A stretch of 64,000 nt of DNA from Druceiella hillmani (lineage: Eukaryota; Arthropoda; Insecta; Lepidoptera; Hepialidae), in the NCBI GenBank assembly GCA_039881145.1, contig JAYKKI010000038.1:2739001-2803000 (forward strand), read 5' to 3'. The notes below the pieces were generated by a model, which made no database searches, was not told the DNA's origin, and saw nothing but the letters and a program-made list of their open reading frames with translations. Below are positions 1 through 12,100 of this stretch, one piece after another; position 1 is the first letter of the stretch; each line of letters starts with the position of its first letter. The translations under genes were made by a program, and so were the position numbers.

Positions 1-1463
1 CTAAAAATTTCGATTTGTAAGTAGATAAGTTGTCAAACTTGATGTTATTTCTTGATATACAAAATAAAATTCCATTTCTGTTGAAAAAGACTTCTTAACA
101 TAAAATCTGTAGAATTCTACCGTGTGCAAATATCTGGATCAAGTCAATATTTTGGCAAATTTATGTCTTAATTGCTTGAAACTTATATTGGCCCGATCCT
201 GAGTGATTAAAATGCCTAATAATTCTTTTCGATTTTGTAATATGTTCCATAGCACTTCTCTCAATTTTTAGTGCATCATGAATCACCAATTGCATGATAC
301 ATAAGAGCACAAAACTGCTAAGAAAATTGAGTCATCAATTGACCTTATTTCTACCATTGTCTCACATTACAGCCTAAGTTTTGGCTTGGTTGGTATCTCA
401 AACAGTAGAAATTTTTCCTAAGTATTTTTTTTATATTGTTAGCAGTTTATAATATTTCATTTGTATACTGCATATCGCAATTTAAAATTGTCATTGAATC
501 AATGAATAGTAAAACTTAAAAAGCTCATTGGTTATTAGATTTTATACACAAACTTCAAGTCAGAGATATTACTGTACTCCTTACAATATTCTTATAAAGA
601 TGAGGTATAATATTTTCTATGAAATATCTTCTGCATGCCATGTTACACTTAATTTTTGTTTTTATGAAACTTGAAAGCTGTGTGGTTAATTGTAGAAATG
701 GATTGGTTATCTAACGCAAATGCTAATTTAAATTTCTTTCATTCTCGCATCATTAATTGTCCACAGTGGGATCATAAAATATTCTATTTTTTGTTTTTGG
801 AAATTACTTGTTACTGATGTAGTTTAAGACCAGAGGCAGTGGATATTGTTGAAGAACTTTCTTGACTGAAGAAAATATTAAGTCATTGTTCACAGATATA
901 GTATTTACTTTTTTCCCACTACCATCACGAAAAAATCAACGATCTGTATTGATCACATCTCTGTATGAACTTATTAGCTATAATATCCAAATGAGTGATT
1001 TTCTTTTCAACATGATGTATCTAAGTTTTGATAGTTAGTTAATTGTCAATATACCCTCAATTATTTCAAACTTTTCAGTCACAATGCTCTGACATAGCGT
1101 AAATGTAAAGAAAATATATCATGTCAAGTCAGTGGTAGCCAGTGGATATAAGTAACGCCAAACTATGAAAATAGACAAAAGTCTGCCATGTCTTTTAAAG
1201 GAAATGAAAAGATTAGCATCAAAGCGGCTAATTGGCCCATCTTTACTTCTAATTGCCTTAGTTTTTCATTTTTCAATTTTATAATTATTAAGATGTGTGA
1301 TTTTATCAATAATGGCCTACTTAAAATTATATAACTTTTCGGAAAATTTTGATTGACTTTTTTAGAAAGTATAACCTAATTATTGAGCCAGATATGGTAA
1401 TGATCAGAATTTCTGTTTATTTGTATGAAATTGTTTAAATAAAAACGTCTCTCTTTGTTTCAG
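1..1463 (+). other. Probable intron upstream of the FLASH-like exons
   Basis: AT-rich sequence with no open frame I can support. It ends in a pyrimidine-rich tract and a CAG acceptor directly before the exon at 1464, so it is most simply the intron preceding that exon. The 5' exons of the gene are not visible and presumably lie left of the window. Confidence 0.5.
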
Positions 1464-1582
1464 GAACATGACGAGCTAAAACAGAAATATAATGACATGA
1501 GTACAAATTTTTCATCACTTATAATGACTGTGAAAGCGGAGTTAAGCAGAAAAGATAGAATAATTGCTGACTTAAATAGGGA
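1464..1582 (+). CDS. FLASH: FLASH/CASP8AP2-like gene, internal exon with conserved coiled-coil block
   Basis: Seen: a CAG acceptor precedes 1464 and a GTATGA donor follows 1582. The exon starts in phase 0 and leaves two bases (GA) that join the first base of the next exon to make Glu. It encodes about 40 residues, including SSLIMTVKAELSRKDRIIA and then DLNRE. Known: FLASH (CASP8AP2) has, near its N-terminus, a coiled coil with a core of the form S-x-LI-x-T-(A/V)-(R/K)-x-E-(I/L)-x-RKD, in the region that mediates self-association and binding in the histone pre-mRNA processing machinery. The match of spacing and residues is good but short. Inference: this is the insect FLASH orthologue; the exons encoding the true N-terminus lie left of the window. 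Reading on past the donor stays open only to a stop at 1676, which supports splicing at 1582. Confidence 0.55.
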
Positions 1583-2197
1583 GTATGAAAACTTTCTTAT
1601 ACTAAAAAGTCAAAAGCATATACCAAATTTTCTACGACATTTCACCTTAGAAAATTTGATGCTAATGTTAAATTAAAATGAAATTCTTTTGTACTCTTAT
1701 AAAAACTTGATTTCAAAAAACATATTCAAAGAAACCCAAAAGTAGCTTAGGAATTGATCAAAATGAAACCTATGCCAATTATGTAGTTCTTATACATGGT
1801 ATAATATTACAAAATGGGAATGGCAAAACTATAGGCAAATAAGAAATGTAGAATATTAATTAGTACTATCAGTAACAAAGATGTAATAATATTGATTTAA
1901 TATATATTTTAGGGTTTAATTTAATAAACAATTAGAGAATATAATAACTAATTAACTAAGCAGAACATCATTTAAAAAATAACCTTTTAAAAACAATTTA
2001 AGAGTATGTACAAAAAATACATCTCTTTTCAATGATGACAAGATGGCAACACACATCACCGCGACATCACCATTTATGAAATAAAGTTGCTAAATAAAAA
2101 ATCAATAAAAGTATTGATATTTCATCCGCCTTAATTGATTCTTTTGAAAATTTTAAAAAGTTGCTTTACTTAATCAATTTACAAAATGCAATTTCAG
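1583..2197 (+). other. FLASH-like gene intron
   Basis: Bounded by GTATGA at 1583 and TTTCAG at 2192-2197. AT-rich, with no repeat or coding signal noticed inside. Confidence 0.5.
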
Positions 2198-2512
2198 GAA
2201 AGATGAAATCATTTTTAATAAACACAGAAGTAACACCTGTTATCCACCAAAGTCTCCACCACAAAATCTACAAATTAGGAAGAGGAGAAATTCATCTCTA
2301 GAAAATGATATGACGAAGAAACCTAGATCTATTCTTATGGTTCAACGAGACAACAATTCTTCTCGGACTTCAACTCAGCATAGAGAAATTTCAAAACATA
2401 CAGAAGGCATGACGGGCGATTATTCTGAGAACTCAAGAGTAAGAAGAGCAGATTTAAATACTAACACAACTGTGGAAGGATGTGAAAGCAGGCGATCAGA
2501 TAAAAATCAAGA
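2198..2512 (+). CDS. FLASH: FLASH-like gene, second exon in window
   Basis: Acceptor TTTCAG before 2198 and donor GTAAAT after 2512. The exon has one completing base, 104 codons and two trailing bases. At the joint with the previous exon the frame continues as LNRE-KDEIIFNKHRS, extending the charged helix. The remainder is Ser/Arg/Asn-rich and looks disordered (for example PPKSPPQNLQIRKRRNSS). No known domain was recognised; assignment to FLASH rests on the preceding exon and phase continuity. Confidence 0.6.
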
Positions 2513-3022
2513 GTAAATATCTTTGTAATATTTATAATGGTTTTGTTTTTTAGCTTGTATGGTGTAACAAAAAGTGTTCAAATAAATCTGTGCTTCAAAT
2601 CGAGTACATTTGAAGTGAATTTCGTTAAGAAAATTTTAGGTTTTTTTTCATTGAAATCACAATTTTAACAGTGATTTTTTCGGGAATTCTTGATACTTTT
2701 TAAAGAATTCTTCAACATATTCTAATGTTGACAAATTCTGTTTGTTGCACAGAATTGCCCGTATGGATAATAAAACACTCTTTACAACATTCTTTATTAC
2801 ACTGTATACTGAGATTATTGTTTTACTCCAAATATTTATTTGATATCAAGAAATTCTATATAAGAAAATAAAATTAATTCACATACTACCAAAAATAAAT
2901 TTTTAAAAAATACAATATCCTAATAATATTATAAAAAATAATGTTTAAATATAATGTTATTTAATAAGTTTTAGAAATATAGATAGCAAAATTATATATA
3001 CTACAGAAAAAAATTATTACAG
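2513..3022 (+). other. FLASH-like gene intron
   Basis: Bounded by GTAAAT at 2513 and TTACAG ending at 3022. AT-rich with no coding or repeat signal seen. Confidence 0.5.
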
Positions 3023-4829
3023 GAAAACATCCACAAAGTCCAGAATTAAATCAACCCCTGAGAAACAATATAGCAAATTTAACATGGAATCATATAAAAA
3101 GAAAAATCGTAGTCAGAGTACTGACAGAAACACATGTAGAACACTAAAACACACATACGAAGATAATTCGAACTCTACTTCAAAAAGAATACATCACAGG
3201 AATGAATCTCTTCACAATAAGTATAATAAAAAATCGAGTAGTGGAGAAATAGACTATCGAGCCCGAGTGTTGAGATCACCAAGTAATGAACATAGGTCTA
3301 GAAATTATAAGAGCAGTCACCGAACTTATGGAAGATTAAAAAGTTTTAGCTATCGAACACCGAGTAGGGAAAAAGAAAGCACCCATAGCAGAGATTCTAG
3401 AAACAAGCATTATAAAGATATGGATGGAACTAACCCCAAAGGCAAATATCAACAAGATTATTATGAAAAGGAAGAGAAACCAAATAAACCATTTGATGGT
3501 GATATTCATTTTTCTTCAAGCAGTGAATGTAGTCAAGCCAGAACAGCAATACCCTTAAAATGTGAAAAAAATAGTCCAATCCAAATTTTAGCAAGTGACC
3601 CAGTCACCTTTGTTGAAAATGATCCCAGGTCTAAGCAGTATAGAAATATGAAAGAAGAGACTGATCTAAAAATGATACCCTTATATAAAGATGATTCTAT
3701 CAATGCAGCAATCGATGTAAAACACGAATGGTGTGCAGAATCTCCTAATTTTAAAGAATGGATCTACGAAAATGTTTTTGTCTCAGAGTTACCCAATATT
3801 AATAAAAACGGTGAAAGAGAGGATGAAGAAAAAAAAGTTAAAAAGGAGCAACAAGAATTAAACCCAAGCATCAAAGTTTTGAAAAGTCAAACCACAAATG
3901 AAACAAATGAGGTTAGTTTGGAACCAAGTAAATCTAATAAAACTAAAGAGCACAAAAAAGAAAGACGCCATTTAAGTAACGAATCTACACGAAAAAATTC
4001 AAGTGAAGCCCAGAAAGAGAAAAAAAGTAGCAGAAAGGAAAAAACCCACAAAAAAGATAAAAGCAAAAAGACTAAAAAAGATAAAAACAAAATGGAATTT
4101 GATACTCCACCTCCTATCAAATTGAAGAGTGAGTCACCTACTTTAAGCAGTAGTGGAAGTTCGGATATAATGAACGTTGGCTGTGTAGATAATATGAATT
4201 TCATAGAAGTAACAAAGACAGAAATCAAATCAGACTTAGTTCCAAGTGATTCGACCAAGGTTCCAGATGTAAATGAATCTAATATTATACATATAAGTAA
4301 TGTTTTGAAGGAGCCTGATCCTAGCATTGATGTACAAAAGAAAGTGTCCCAAAATATTGATGTTAATGGGGTAATTTCAAAAAATGATACACAACATGAA
4401 CAAGAAAATACACAAACCAGTGAAGAAAGTATTACTAAACCAAATACCAAATTAATGTTGTTGAGTCAGTCAATTACCAATACTAATCAAACAAACATTA
4501 TTGAAACTTCACACCAAACTGATCTGGTGAATAAAAATACCAACACTTCAGAAGATTATAATAAAGGTAGTCTTATTGCAACTTCAAGAGATATGAAACA
4601 AAATATTGTCTTAAAAACAGAAGAAAAAGTGAATACATTTGCCATTTGTCAAGAAAATAAAGATATTTCACTGTCAAAGATCGTCGAAGTAAATTATGCA
4701 AAAGAAAATGATGTTACGATTGGTAATCAAAATGAATATTCCAAAATTAGTTCAGAATCTAAAGACAGTAACAAGCAAAATAAATTAATGATACGACGGA
4801 GGAAAACAGTTGTAAAAAGAAAGGAATAA
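3023..4829 (+). CDS. FLASH: FLASH-like gene, terminal exon: Lys/Ser/Glu-rich C-terminal region
   Basis: The acceptor TTACAG precedes 3023; one base completes the codon split with the previous exon, then about 600 codons stay open to TAA at 4827-4829. The first in-frame Met is at 3084, but 20 codons upstream of it are also open and join in phase, so I treat this as an exon and not as a separate gene. Composition: Arg/Ser/Tyr-rich at the start (KKKNRSQSTDRN), dense Lys/Ser/Glu runs in the middle that look like nuclear localisation signals (for example SRKEKTHKKDKSKKTKKDK), acidic/Ser stretches after that, and a basic end (RRRKTVVKRKE). No globular domain is recognisable. This fits the long disordered region of FLASH-type proteins, but such composition alone is not diagnostic; another Lys-rich nuclear protein is possible. 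Confidence 0.65.
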
Positions 4830-5131
4830 ATTATAGTAGTAAAACTAGACAATAAGTAAAGAATTAGTGTATTTTTGCCATCACACTTTCTGTTGCTGTT
4901 CATTTCGAAGAATGTTGAAATTGAGACACAGATATTAAGGGGCATAAAATTGTATGCCACCTAAACAATACTAGCAATTATGATTTATTGGTGGAAATAT
5001 GTATCCTTATTTCAACATTTTATTGAAATTATAGTAATTTTTTTTATAAATCGAACCTTTTTATTTTATGCATATGAACTTACTTTCATATTTTAATTAA
5101 ATTTGTTTTATTAAATAAATAAATAAAAGTT
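4830..5131 (+). terminator. FLASH-like gene 3' UTR with overlapping poly(A) signals
   Basis: About 280 bases after the stop there is a run of AATAAA hexamers (about 5114-5127) in plus orientation. This is a plausible cleavage/polyadenylation signal; no transcript evidence is available. Confidence 0.45.
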
Positions 5132-6767
5132 TTTAAGCATATAAAGCTATCATACTTTACTTGATACCCATTTGTTACAATCCCTAGCATATTTTTAGGT
5201 ATTCAAATTAACATGATTGCTGCGTAAATAAATTTTTGCCTATTATATTCTATACCTTATCCATTTATACTGCACACCATTGCAAATCAGCATGAGATAA
5301 GCAATGGTAACATAGTGAATGTGACATTATACTCAACTGCCACTGTAACATTGTGTACATTAAGGATGTATTTACAAAAACCCACCACTCATCAACAGAT
5401 ATTACTTTTTATACTAGCCGTAAAATCACTAACACACACTTAGCGACACCGCTTATGGTGTACAACAAATTTATAACCTATTCCAATTACCTTGATTGCT
5501 TACATTGCATTTAAAATAAAAATATGTGGTCAATATTTATTTGGTAACCAGTTTTATGTATTTTGTATTATTAAAATTATGGTGATGCTGTATTAATTAG
5601 GATTTCATCTTTGACCAGGCCAGCTAGCTAGAATAGCTGTGTACAAAGATTTTATTTTCCATATGCGATTTTATCGAGGTAGAAATAAATCGTGACTTAT
5701 TCTTTTGCCTTTCAACATGCACTTTGGTTAGTCTAAGTCATAGTTTTATCGATAATGGTACATAAAGCACACTCAGTCACGTCAATTCGTACATAATTCT
5801 AAAGAATAGGCTATTTGACAACATCGAAAATATACCACAATTCGGGGTCATCCTATTAAATTATAACGTAAATAAGCGTATTCCATTTAATTTTCGGAAA
5901 AATAAGTTTATATTTCATAAAAAATAAGTAAAATATAAAAAAAAATTATTTAATTCCCATGCAGTGTATATGCTAATGTATATATCAGCACTATAATATT
6001 ATTCCAAACATAAACCATAGACAAATAAACATTTCCTGAATATTGTAGGTAGCGATGACAGAATTATAACATAACAGGTATGAATAACATAATATTGATG
6101 GAAATGAATATATTATATTATTGCGATTTACAGATACTATGTTATTAAATAACGATACGCTTGGCTAACATGTTAAAATATTATTATGTTACGTATTGTC
6201 AAGCAGCGCCCGTACAATGGCCGTCACTCGCTGAGTAAAGTGAGAGCGAGACAGCACGTTTCTTTTCGTCTTGCCCTTCGTTTCATATTTACCGAGCATC
6301 ACCATGACACCGAAAGATTAATAATCTGTTATTAGAACGTTCTTAAATTCATATCTGTTATGTGATCAGTTATACTTCTTTGGCATCATTAAATAATGCA
6401 TACGGATAGATAACCTCAATTGTCAACAAGCTGACAGTCTGAATATGGCATATAATATATTGTTTTATTATGAATATGGCAGATGACACAGGTGTTCGAG
6501 TTACTCCTAGTTCTGTCATTTTTTTGTCAAAATGGTCCCACAAATCATCGGATTTATTATTCATATCGGAACGTTTCATTACGTTCATTACGTATCGAAA
6601 CGTTTCATTACGTAGAATTCTATGCAACTGGATCTGCACTGGTATTTTATGTTAACAGAGACTCTTACTCTTCCACTACCCACTGAAGAGCTTTCTTTGC
6701 CTTGGTTTCGATATCAAAACCAGCTTTTTTGATGTGAAACATCTATAGGCGCAGGTATAAACCGGAT
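5132..6767. other. Intergenic, no supported gene
   Basis: AT-rich. A GC-richer patch at about 6200-6300 contains GAGAGCGAGACAGCAC, and a similar GAGCGAGATAGCAC occurs near 10690, which suggests scattered fragments of a repeat. The short open frames at 6370-6690 show no family resemblance. Confidence 0.4.
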
Positions 6768-6893
6768 CGTAGGCGTGGCGACGCTTGCCGTGGCGACGGG
6801 TCGCCACGCTATACTAAGATATATATATATATAGTCTATATGTAGTAGAGTGTACAGTATGGCGACGTATCGCCACTACGCGACCCCCTCTTC
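6768..6893. repeat. GC-rich palindromic island
   Basis: CGTGGCGAC and GTCGCCACG form a near-perfect palindrome around 6790-6810, preceded by another copy of GTGGCGACG. About 50 bases further TGGCGA-CGTA-TCGCCA forms a second palindrome. An AT run (about 6823-6835) lies between them. It could be subterminal sequence of the hAT remnant next to it, but I could not define ends. Confidence 0.5.
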
Positions 6894-7119
6894 ACTCAGT
6901 TCGACGCTGTTGTACTACAGTACACATAACCTGTGCTTTATTATTTTTGTATTAATTGTAAATAAATGTTAATTAAATAAAGTCACCATTTTCTGTAAGA
7001 AATTCGTAATAATTTATTTTTTCATTATGCTATATTTAGTTCCTGTAATAATCTTGTCTTTTATGCATATTACTTGTACGAACACGATGTTTCACATCTG
7101 CCAGGCGTCCCGTCACGGC

Positions 7120-7760
7120 TCACTGTTTTTTTTTATATCTCGGTTCCATTATGGCTTTGGCAGCCGTTTTGTTCGTCTCGAAGTTGGTTATTTTTTGCCC
7201 CGATAGTATAATAGTCAATTGCTCAATATGCTTTAAAATATTGAAACAATCTTCTATTTCTTCCAATTCATTGGCAATGAGATTTTCAAGAGCGCATGTT
7301 ATGGTTGACAAAGCAGCGGATAAGCAGAATTTAGTTTGTAATAGTCGTTCCATGATTAAAAAATTTGATCTCCGTCTTGTAATTATCTCTTGTTTTAGTT
7401 TTATGATGGGTACATTCATTTTTTGTTGGATTTTTTTTAATTTGTTGCTTGCTTTAGTGCTTGCTTTAGTTGTTTAAAATATGTTACTAAAGTTAGTGGC
7501 AGATTTCATTTTTACAGTCAGTTATAGCTAAATTTAAAGTATGAGCTACGCAATAGTTACCTTTTGTTTAAAAAATCCGATATAGCCTTTTTAATAGTAC
7601 TCGCTTTATCAGTTACTATAGTAACAACACTAATTTTCCATTCCTCCAAAGCTGCCTCTAAAACACTAGTTATAACAATAGAAGAATGTACTATTCACTT
7701 CTGTTGTACTTAATGTGCGCGCGCGTGTAGAACTGAAAACAAAATAAGCTGTTTGATTTT
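7120..7760 (-). pseudogene. hAT-superfamily transposase remnant
   Basis: Read on the minus strand, three blocks appear in the order expected for hAT transposases. First, ALEEWKISVVTIVTDKAST (about 7600-7665), the block ahead of the second catalytic region. Next, CVAHTLNLAI in a different frame (about 7520-7550), the classic hAT 'AHxLNL' motif. Last, a frame of 99 codons (7120-7419) with ANELEEIEDCFNILKHIEQL and TIILSGQK, matching the 'EIxxCxxILKPFExxTxxLSG' helical region. At least one frameshift and a stop separate the blocks, and the zinc finger and the C-terminal dimerisation domain are not found. It is a dead, internally deleted copy. Confidence 0.8.
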
Positions 7761-7924
7761 CGGTCTGGAAGAACATAATCTGCGTGTAAAGTCTGGACAA
7801 AATTGACAAATCCTTTATTTTCGACTATTTGCAATACTTTGCATATGTGCAATCATATTTGTGGTATTTTCAAAATCTTTATACTACTTTTTACATAATC
7901 TACATATCACCTTTTTCTCAGTAC

Positions 7925-7985
7925 AATTTTTTTTTCAAAATAGAGCGCCACATATCTGTAATTTTTTTCAAAATAAGGCGCCACA
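7925..7985. repeat. Short direct repeat
   Basis: Two imperfect copies of a T-run followed by CAAAATA(G)AGCGCCACA, at about 7925-7952 and 7961-7985. Function unknown. Confidence 0.5.
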
Positions 7986-8150
7986 CTGACACTTTTTGTT
8001 TCAATGTTTATGACCATTCATTTTATACGAAAAACACAAATAAAGGACAAATTATTCACACTGGGCACTAATTTCTATGTTATATCTTCGTTTCACACTA
8101 CGTTAATGTAAATAGTACAAAAACAAATGAACAAACGCGGATCTAAATTT

Positions 8151-8222
8151 TATTTACGCGCAAGCAAGTTTTAACACGTAAAGTACTTATTTACGCACAA
8201 GCAAGTTTTAACACGTAAAGTA
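8151..8222. repeat. 36-bp tandem duplication
   Basis: Two adjacent 36-base units (8151-8186 and 8187-8222) share CAAGCAAGTTTTAACACGTA and differ at only a couple of positions. A recent tandem duplication in noncoding DNA. Confidence 0.85.
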
Positions 8223-8240
8223 TTATTTATTGTACGTACG

Positions 8241-8430
8241 TTGACTAGAGCTCTCTAGTCCTGACCGTATGGACTTGGTGCGGCGAGTTGACTCGAGTTT
8301 ATTCGATGCGACGAGTTGACTCGGTAAGTCGAGTGCAACTCGAGTACACATGGACTCGATTCACTTTTTTGCCCTCGAGTACGAGTTTTACAAATTTACT
8401 CAATTTCTTTTCTAATCGAGTCGCATCACT
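8241..8430. repeat. Cluster of GACTCGA/TCGAGT motifs with a palindrome
   Basis: GACTAGAG-CT-CTCTAGTC (8243-8260) is a perfect palindrome. It is followed by about ten GACTCG/CGAGT words, including GAGTTGACTCG twice. The block ends in CGAGTCGCATCACTAAT, which resembles terminal sequence of hAT elements. It may be subterminal sequence of the hAT remnant at 7120-7760. Confidence 0.5.
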
Positions 8431-8794
8431 AATCCGGTCATAAAACAATAATATGCTTTGTGTTACAGGCACGGAAGAAAAAAAAAGAGATATACCGACA
8501 AAACTGTCATCAATAATGTTTTTAATTAAATACAAAGAAAATATTTTTAAAATAGTTTACTGATGATAGGAAATTCTGACTTTTATTTTTACACATAATT
8601 ATGGCACAAAACGGCATTTTTACACGCTAACGAGCAATGAATGACGGAGTTCTACTACTTATCGCATTCGATCTACAATTTACAATAGAGATGTATAACA
8701 CATGAGTCAGAGATATAAAAGATATAGCTCACATGTTACGATCATATCTATCACTCACTCACTTGAAATCAAAATGTATCAGTATATCCTTAAA

Positions 8795-9101
8795 ATATAG
8801 AGTAATCCAGAAGGCGCATACGCACAAATCTCTTCGCGGTCGCGGTGAAGCCAAAAATCGGTGGAGAGGACACCGCACTCCGCCACTAGCGCCCTCCCCC
8901 AACGTGCACATTGTTACCAGCAGAAGAAATTGACCCACCAACTTCAGGAAATCGACGCATATAAATATATTTGCTTGCGGCAGTACGATTCACATTTGTA
9001 TCAATTTATATGGTCATGGCTTGGCTTATATGAAGTATTATTAAGGCCGTCATGTTAAATTTCTAAAATGTTTATTCTGACCACAACCAATGGCCAAAGT
9101 A
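8795..9101 (+). repeat. Repeat A, copy 1 (about 300-bp interspersed repeat)
   Basis: The whole block matches the reverse complement of 22146-22442 with moderate divergence and a few indels. Shared stretches include AGAGTAATCCAGAAGGCGCA at one end, a GC-rich centre and CCACAACCAATGGCCAAAGT at the other end. It has no terminal inverted repeats and no tRNA-like A/B boxes that I can see, so the class is open (SINE-like or MITE-like). Short open frames crossing it are probably incidental. Confidence 0.85.
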
Positions 9102-12100
9102 CCACATTCTACCATTTTATTCATCACTTAACATTTTTAATACAAAAAGAAAACAATTATCTTAGTGTCTTAAAGTAAAAAGAGATGTGAAAAAGCCCAT
9201 AATAAAAGTTTGAAAATATTCGATCTCATACTAAAGAAATTCAAAATAGGTCAAAACAATTATTTATATTAATTAGCATTCAATGCTGTGATAAAATTTC
9301 TTCATATTTTAAACAATATCGGTTTGTATTTTTCAAGAAATTAAAGAAGACGGCGGAAATGAATGAATGTAACATGTGTTTCTTGCCGTAATCCTACATA
9401 TAGTGATTATATACGCAATACGTAAAATATTCTAAAATTGAATATGATAACGGAAATTTAAACGTTACACCAAATTCTCCAATGACATTTTCCAAATCCC
9501 GATTTGTTTACAAAGAAAATTTTACATTTTTCAGTATCGAGCAATTAAGATGTTTTAATTTGGGTAAACAATTTTCAAGAGGTGACAACACTGATAAACA
9601 TGGCGCGCTTCTGTTAATAATAATCTACTTCGATATTTTAAAATTGCATAGTTAATTGAAAATGAAATTAAGTTAGTTTTTACGTGTGAAAAGTAATCGC
9701 CATTTGTTTCTTTTGCAGTCCAGTGATATTTTTGCAGGTGGGAATAGCACAAGCCGGCATTTTAAGCTATATTGTCACGTAAGAGCTGTCTTAAATTGCA
9801 CTGACAGCCGCGTTTTGATACTATGCATTTAATGCGTAATTTTTTAGGTTCACTAGCTCGGGAGTGATCGGCGTCTTTTTCGTGTATTTGGTGACACGAT
9901 TTTGTAATCATTTCACTCACTCGTCGAGTCGTGAAGATAGATATAAAAGTATACGTTACACGAAAGAGAAAGAAAATGATCGAACTGTTTAGTCAAATAT
10001 GCAACTGGATCTATGTACAGGAACTTAGCTACTCGCGATCCAATGTGAACACTGTGATAAAGTGTATTTTAGTTCGCTCAAAATATTTGCGTGAACACTT
10101 TTTGTTTCATTTCAAAGTTCTAATGTATAATTGTATATATACGACAATCTATTCCAATTTATTTAATTATCATTGAAGTTATTTTATATTTAATTTGAAT
10201 CTAGGTTGATAGTTCTAAATCCTAAACCTGCAAAGTATTAAGCAAAGTGGATACGCTTTTTTTTGTATTTGGATAGAATTTGTTTTTATTTTCAAACAAT
10301 AGGGCGTAATGTTCAGTCATTACTATTTATCACCATGATGTATGCCCATTGTTCAATGGTTCAAGGTATGCGTAATCAATAATTTCATTAATAACTTGGA
10401 GTACTGAGATACTGATAAAAATGAGTAATATATATCTTCCCAATCAAATGATATATATCACTCTTTTCTTTTCACTGATACATTATGCGCACCTCTAATC
10501 TACAATTAAGGTATACGCGCAGAGCGATAAGGTCACCGTGCAGAGTAAAATATATAATATGTAGAACATAGATTAAAGGTAAAGAGAAATGAAACCGAAA
10601 GTCTAAAATGTGTAACTCTGATGTCGGTTTCCTCAGCAGAGGGCCACAGATCATATACTAAATAGATAGTCAACTTCAAGCAATTGTGCGAGCGAGATAG
10701 CACTTTTGCGTTTCCAAGTACTGAGCTTCTATATTCCCTATTGTATAAACTAATGAAGTTGCAGCGAGTTTCCATTTGCTGAGCACTCGCCGCAACTTCT
10801 TGAGAGTATTTTTGACAGAAGTACTTTTTTACATTTTAGGTTATAAAATACGTACATTGAAACTACTATTCTGAAATGAAGACATTATTATAAAAAAAAA
10901 TCGCCAGTTCGAGCGACATAAATAAGAAGAACCAACAAAAAACTTAATAGCCACCTACAAACATCTTCAATCAACGTTTCTATTTTACAAACTTAGCTAC
11001 CGCTATATTAAGATGAACTTAACTAGTTTCAATCATAAAATAATATACTAATACTTTCAACTGTAATACGAATTTTCATTAAATAATTTGTTAACTGTCT
11101 TTATAGTTTACCGTATTATAACTTTAAGAGTTTTTAACATCGATTAATTTATATTTACATTATGGTATATGTAATTCATAACCTTCATAGTAAAATAGTA
11201 TCAATATTCTATATCTTACAACTTTATTCTATATCTTAGTAACACAAAATTATGGCCCTTCCTACTATTAATATACTAATTTAACAATCTATGAAATTAA
11301 TAAAATATCTCACTATGGAAATTATACTTTACGAAGAAAAAAAATGCTGTTATTGTGCCAATTACATTTCAGTTTTGTGCTACTAAATGTAAGAAAATGT
11401 TAATCAGGAGGATAATATCTATTTTTTTAAACCATTTCAAAGAAATGAAATTACGTACTGAATATAAAAAAATAAAAAGGATATGGGCGTGATTGTTGAT
11501 TTAAAAGAGTTTTGTACTCATTATAGGCTAATTTCTGTATCCTACTTAATCTACCATATACATTCTGTTTAATATCACCAATGTAAATTGTCAACAACAC
11601 TTAATAAAAAATCAAATACAAAAAGTAGAATATAAGAATGTCATAATTATTCCTGTGTAAACGTTCCAAAACACTAAAATCTAACCTAATACGTATTAAA
11701 TCAATCATATTATTTTTTTGAAAATTAGTTTCTAAATAATATTTTATTCATTGGCACCTTGGCATACATTGACTACATCTCCAGCTGAACAAATCACTTG
11801 GATGCCGTAGTAACAACTTATCTTTATTTTTTAAATCAGTATACTCGTAGCTGTTTTAAATTATGTGTTAGCATTATTACTAAAAATCTAATTTTCGCAA
11901 TCCTTTGTTTTAATCAGATGCCTACGTGCAACCTAATACACATGCATTATTTGGTATAAATTAACAAATTTGCCAAATTTTGAACGCGAATGCAATATAC
12001 TTATTAGTGGTACAAGGAACAATTTTTGTAGGAACTTGTAATTTGAAGGTATTCTTAAATATTGCCAAACAATTTTGCATCCATACTAAATTCAACAATT

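Noticed and set aside
3887..4450. 187-codon minus-strand frame opposite the FLASH-like terminal exon
   Set aside because: It is the antisense of a Lys/Glu/Ser-rich coding exon, which yields an artificial Leu/Phe/Ser-rich reading; no start context or similarity.
8733..9058. Overlapping frames in Repeat A copy 1
   Set aside because: The frames are not preserved in the second copy at 22146-22442 and the region is a noncoding repeat.
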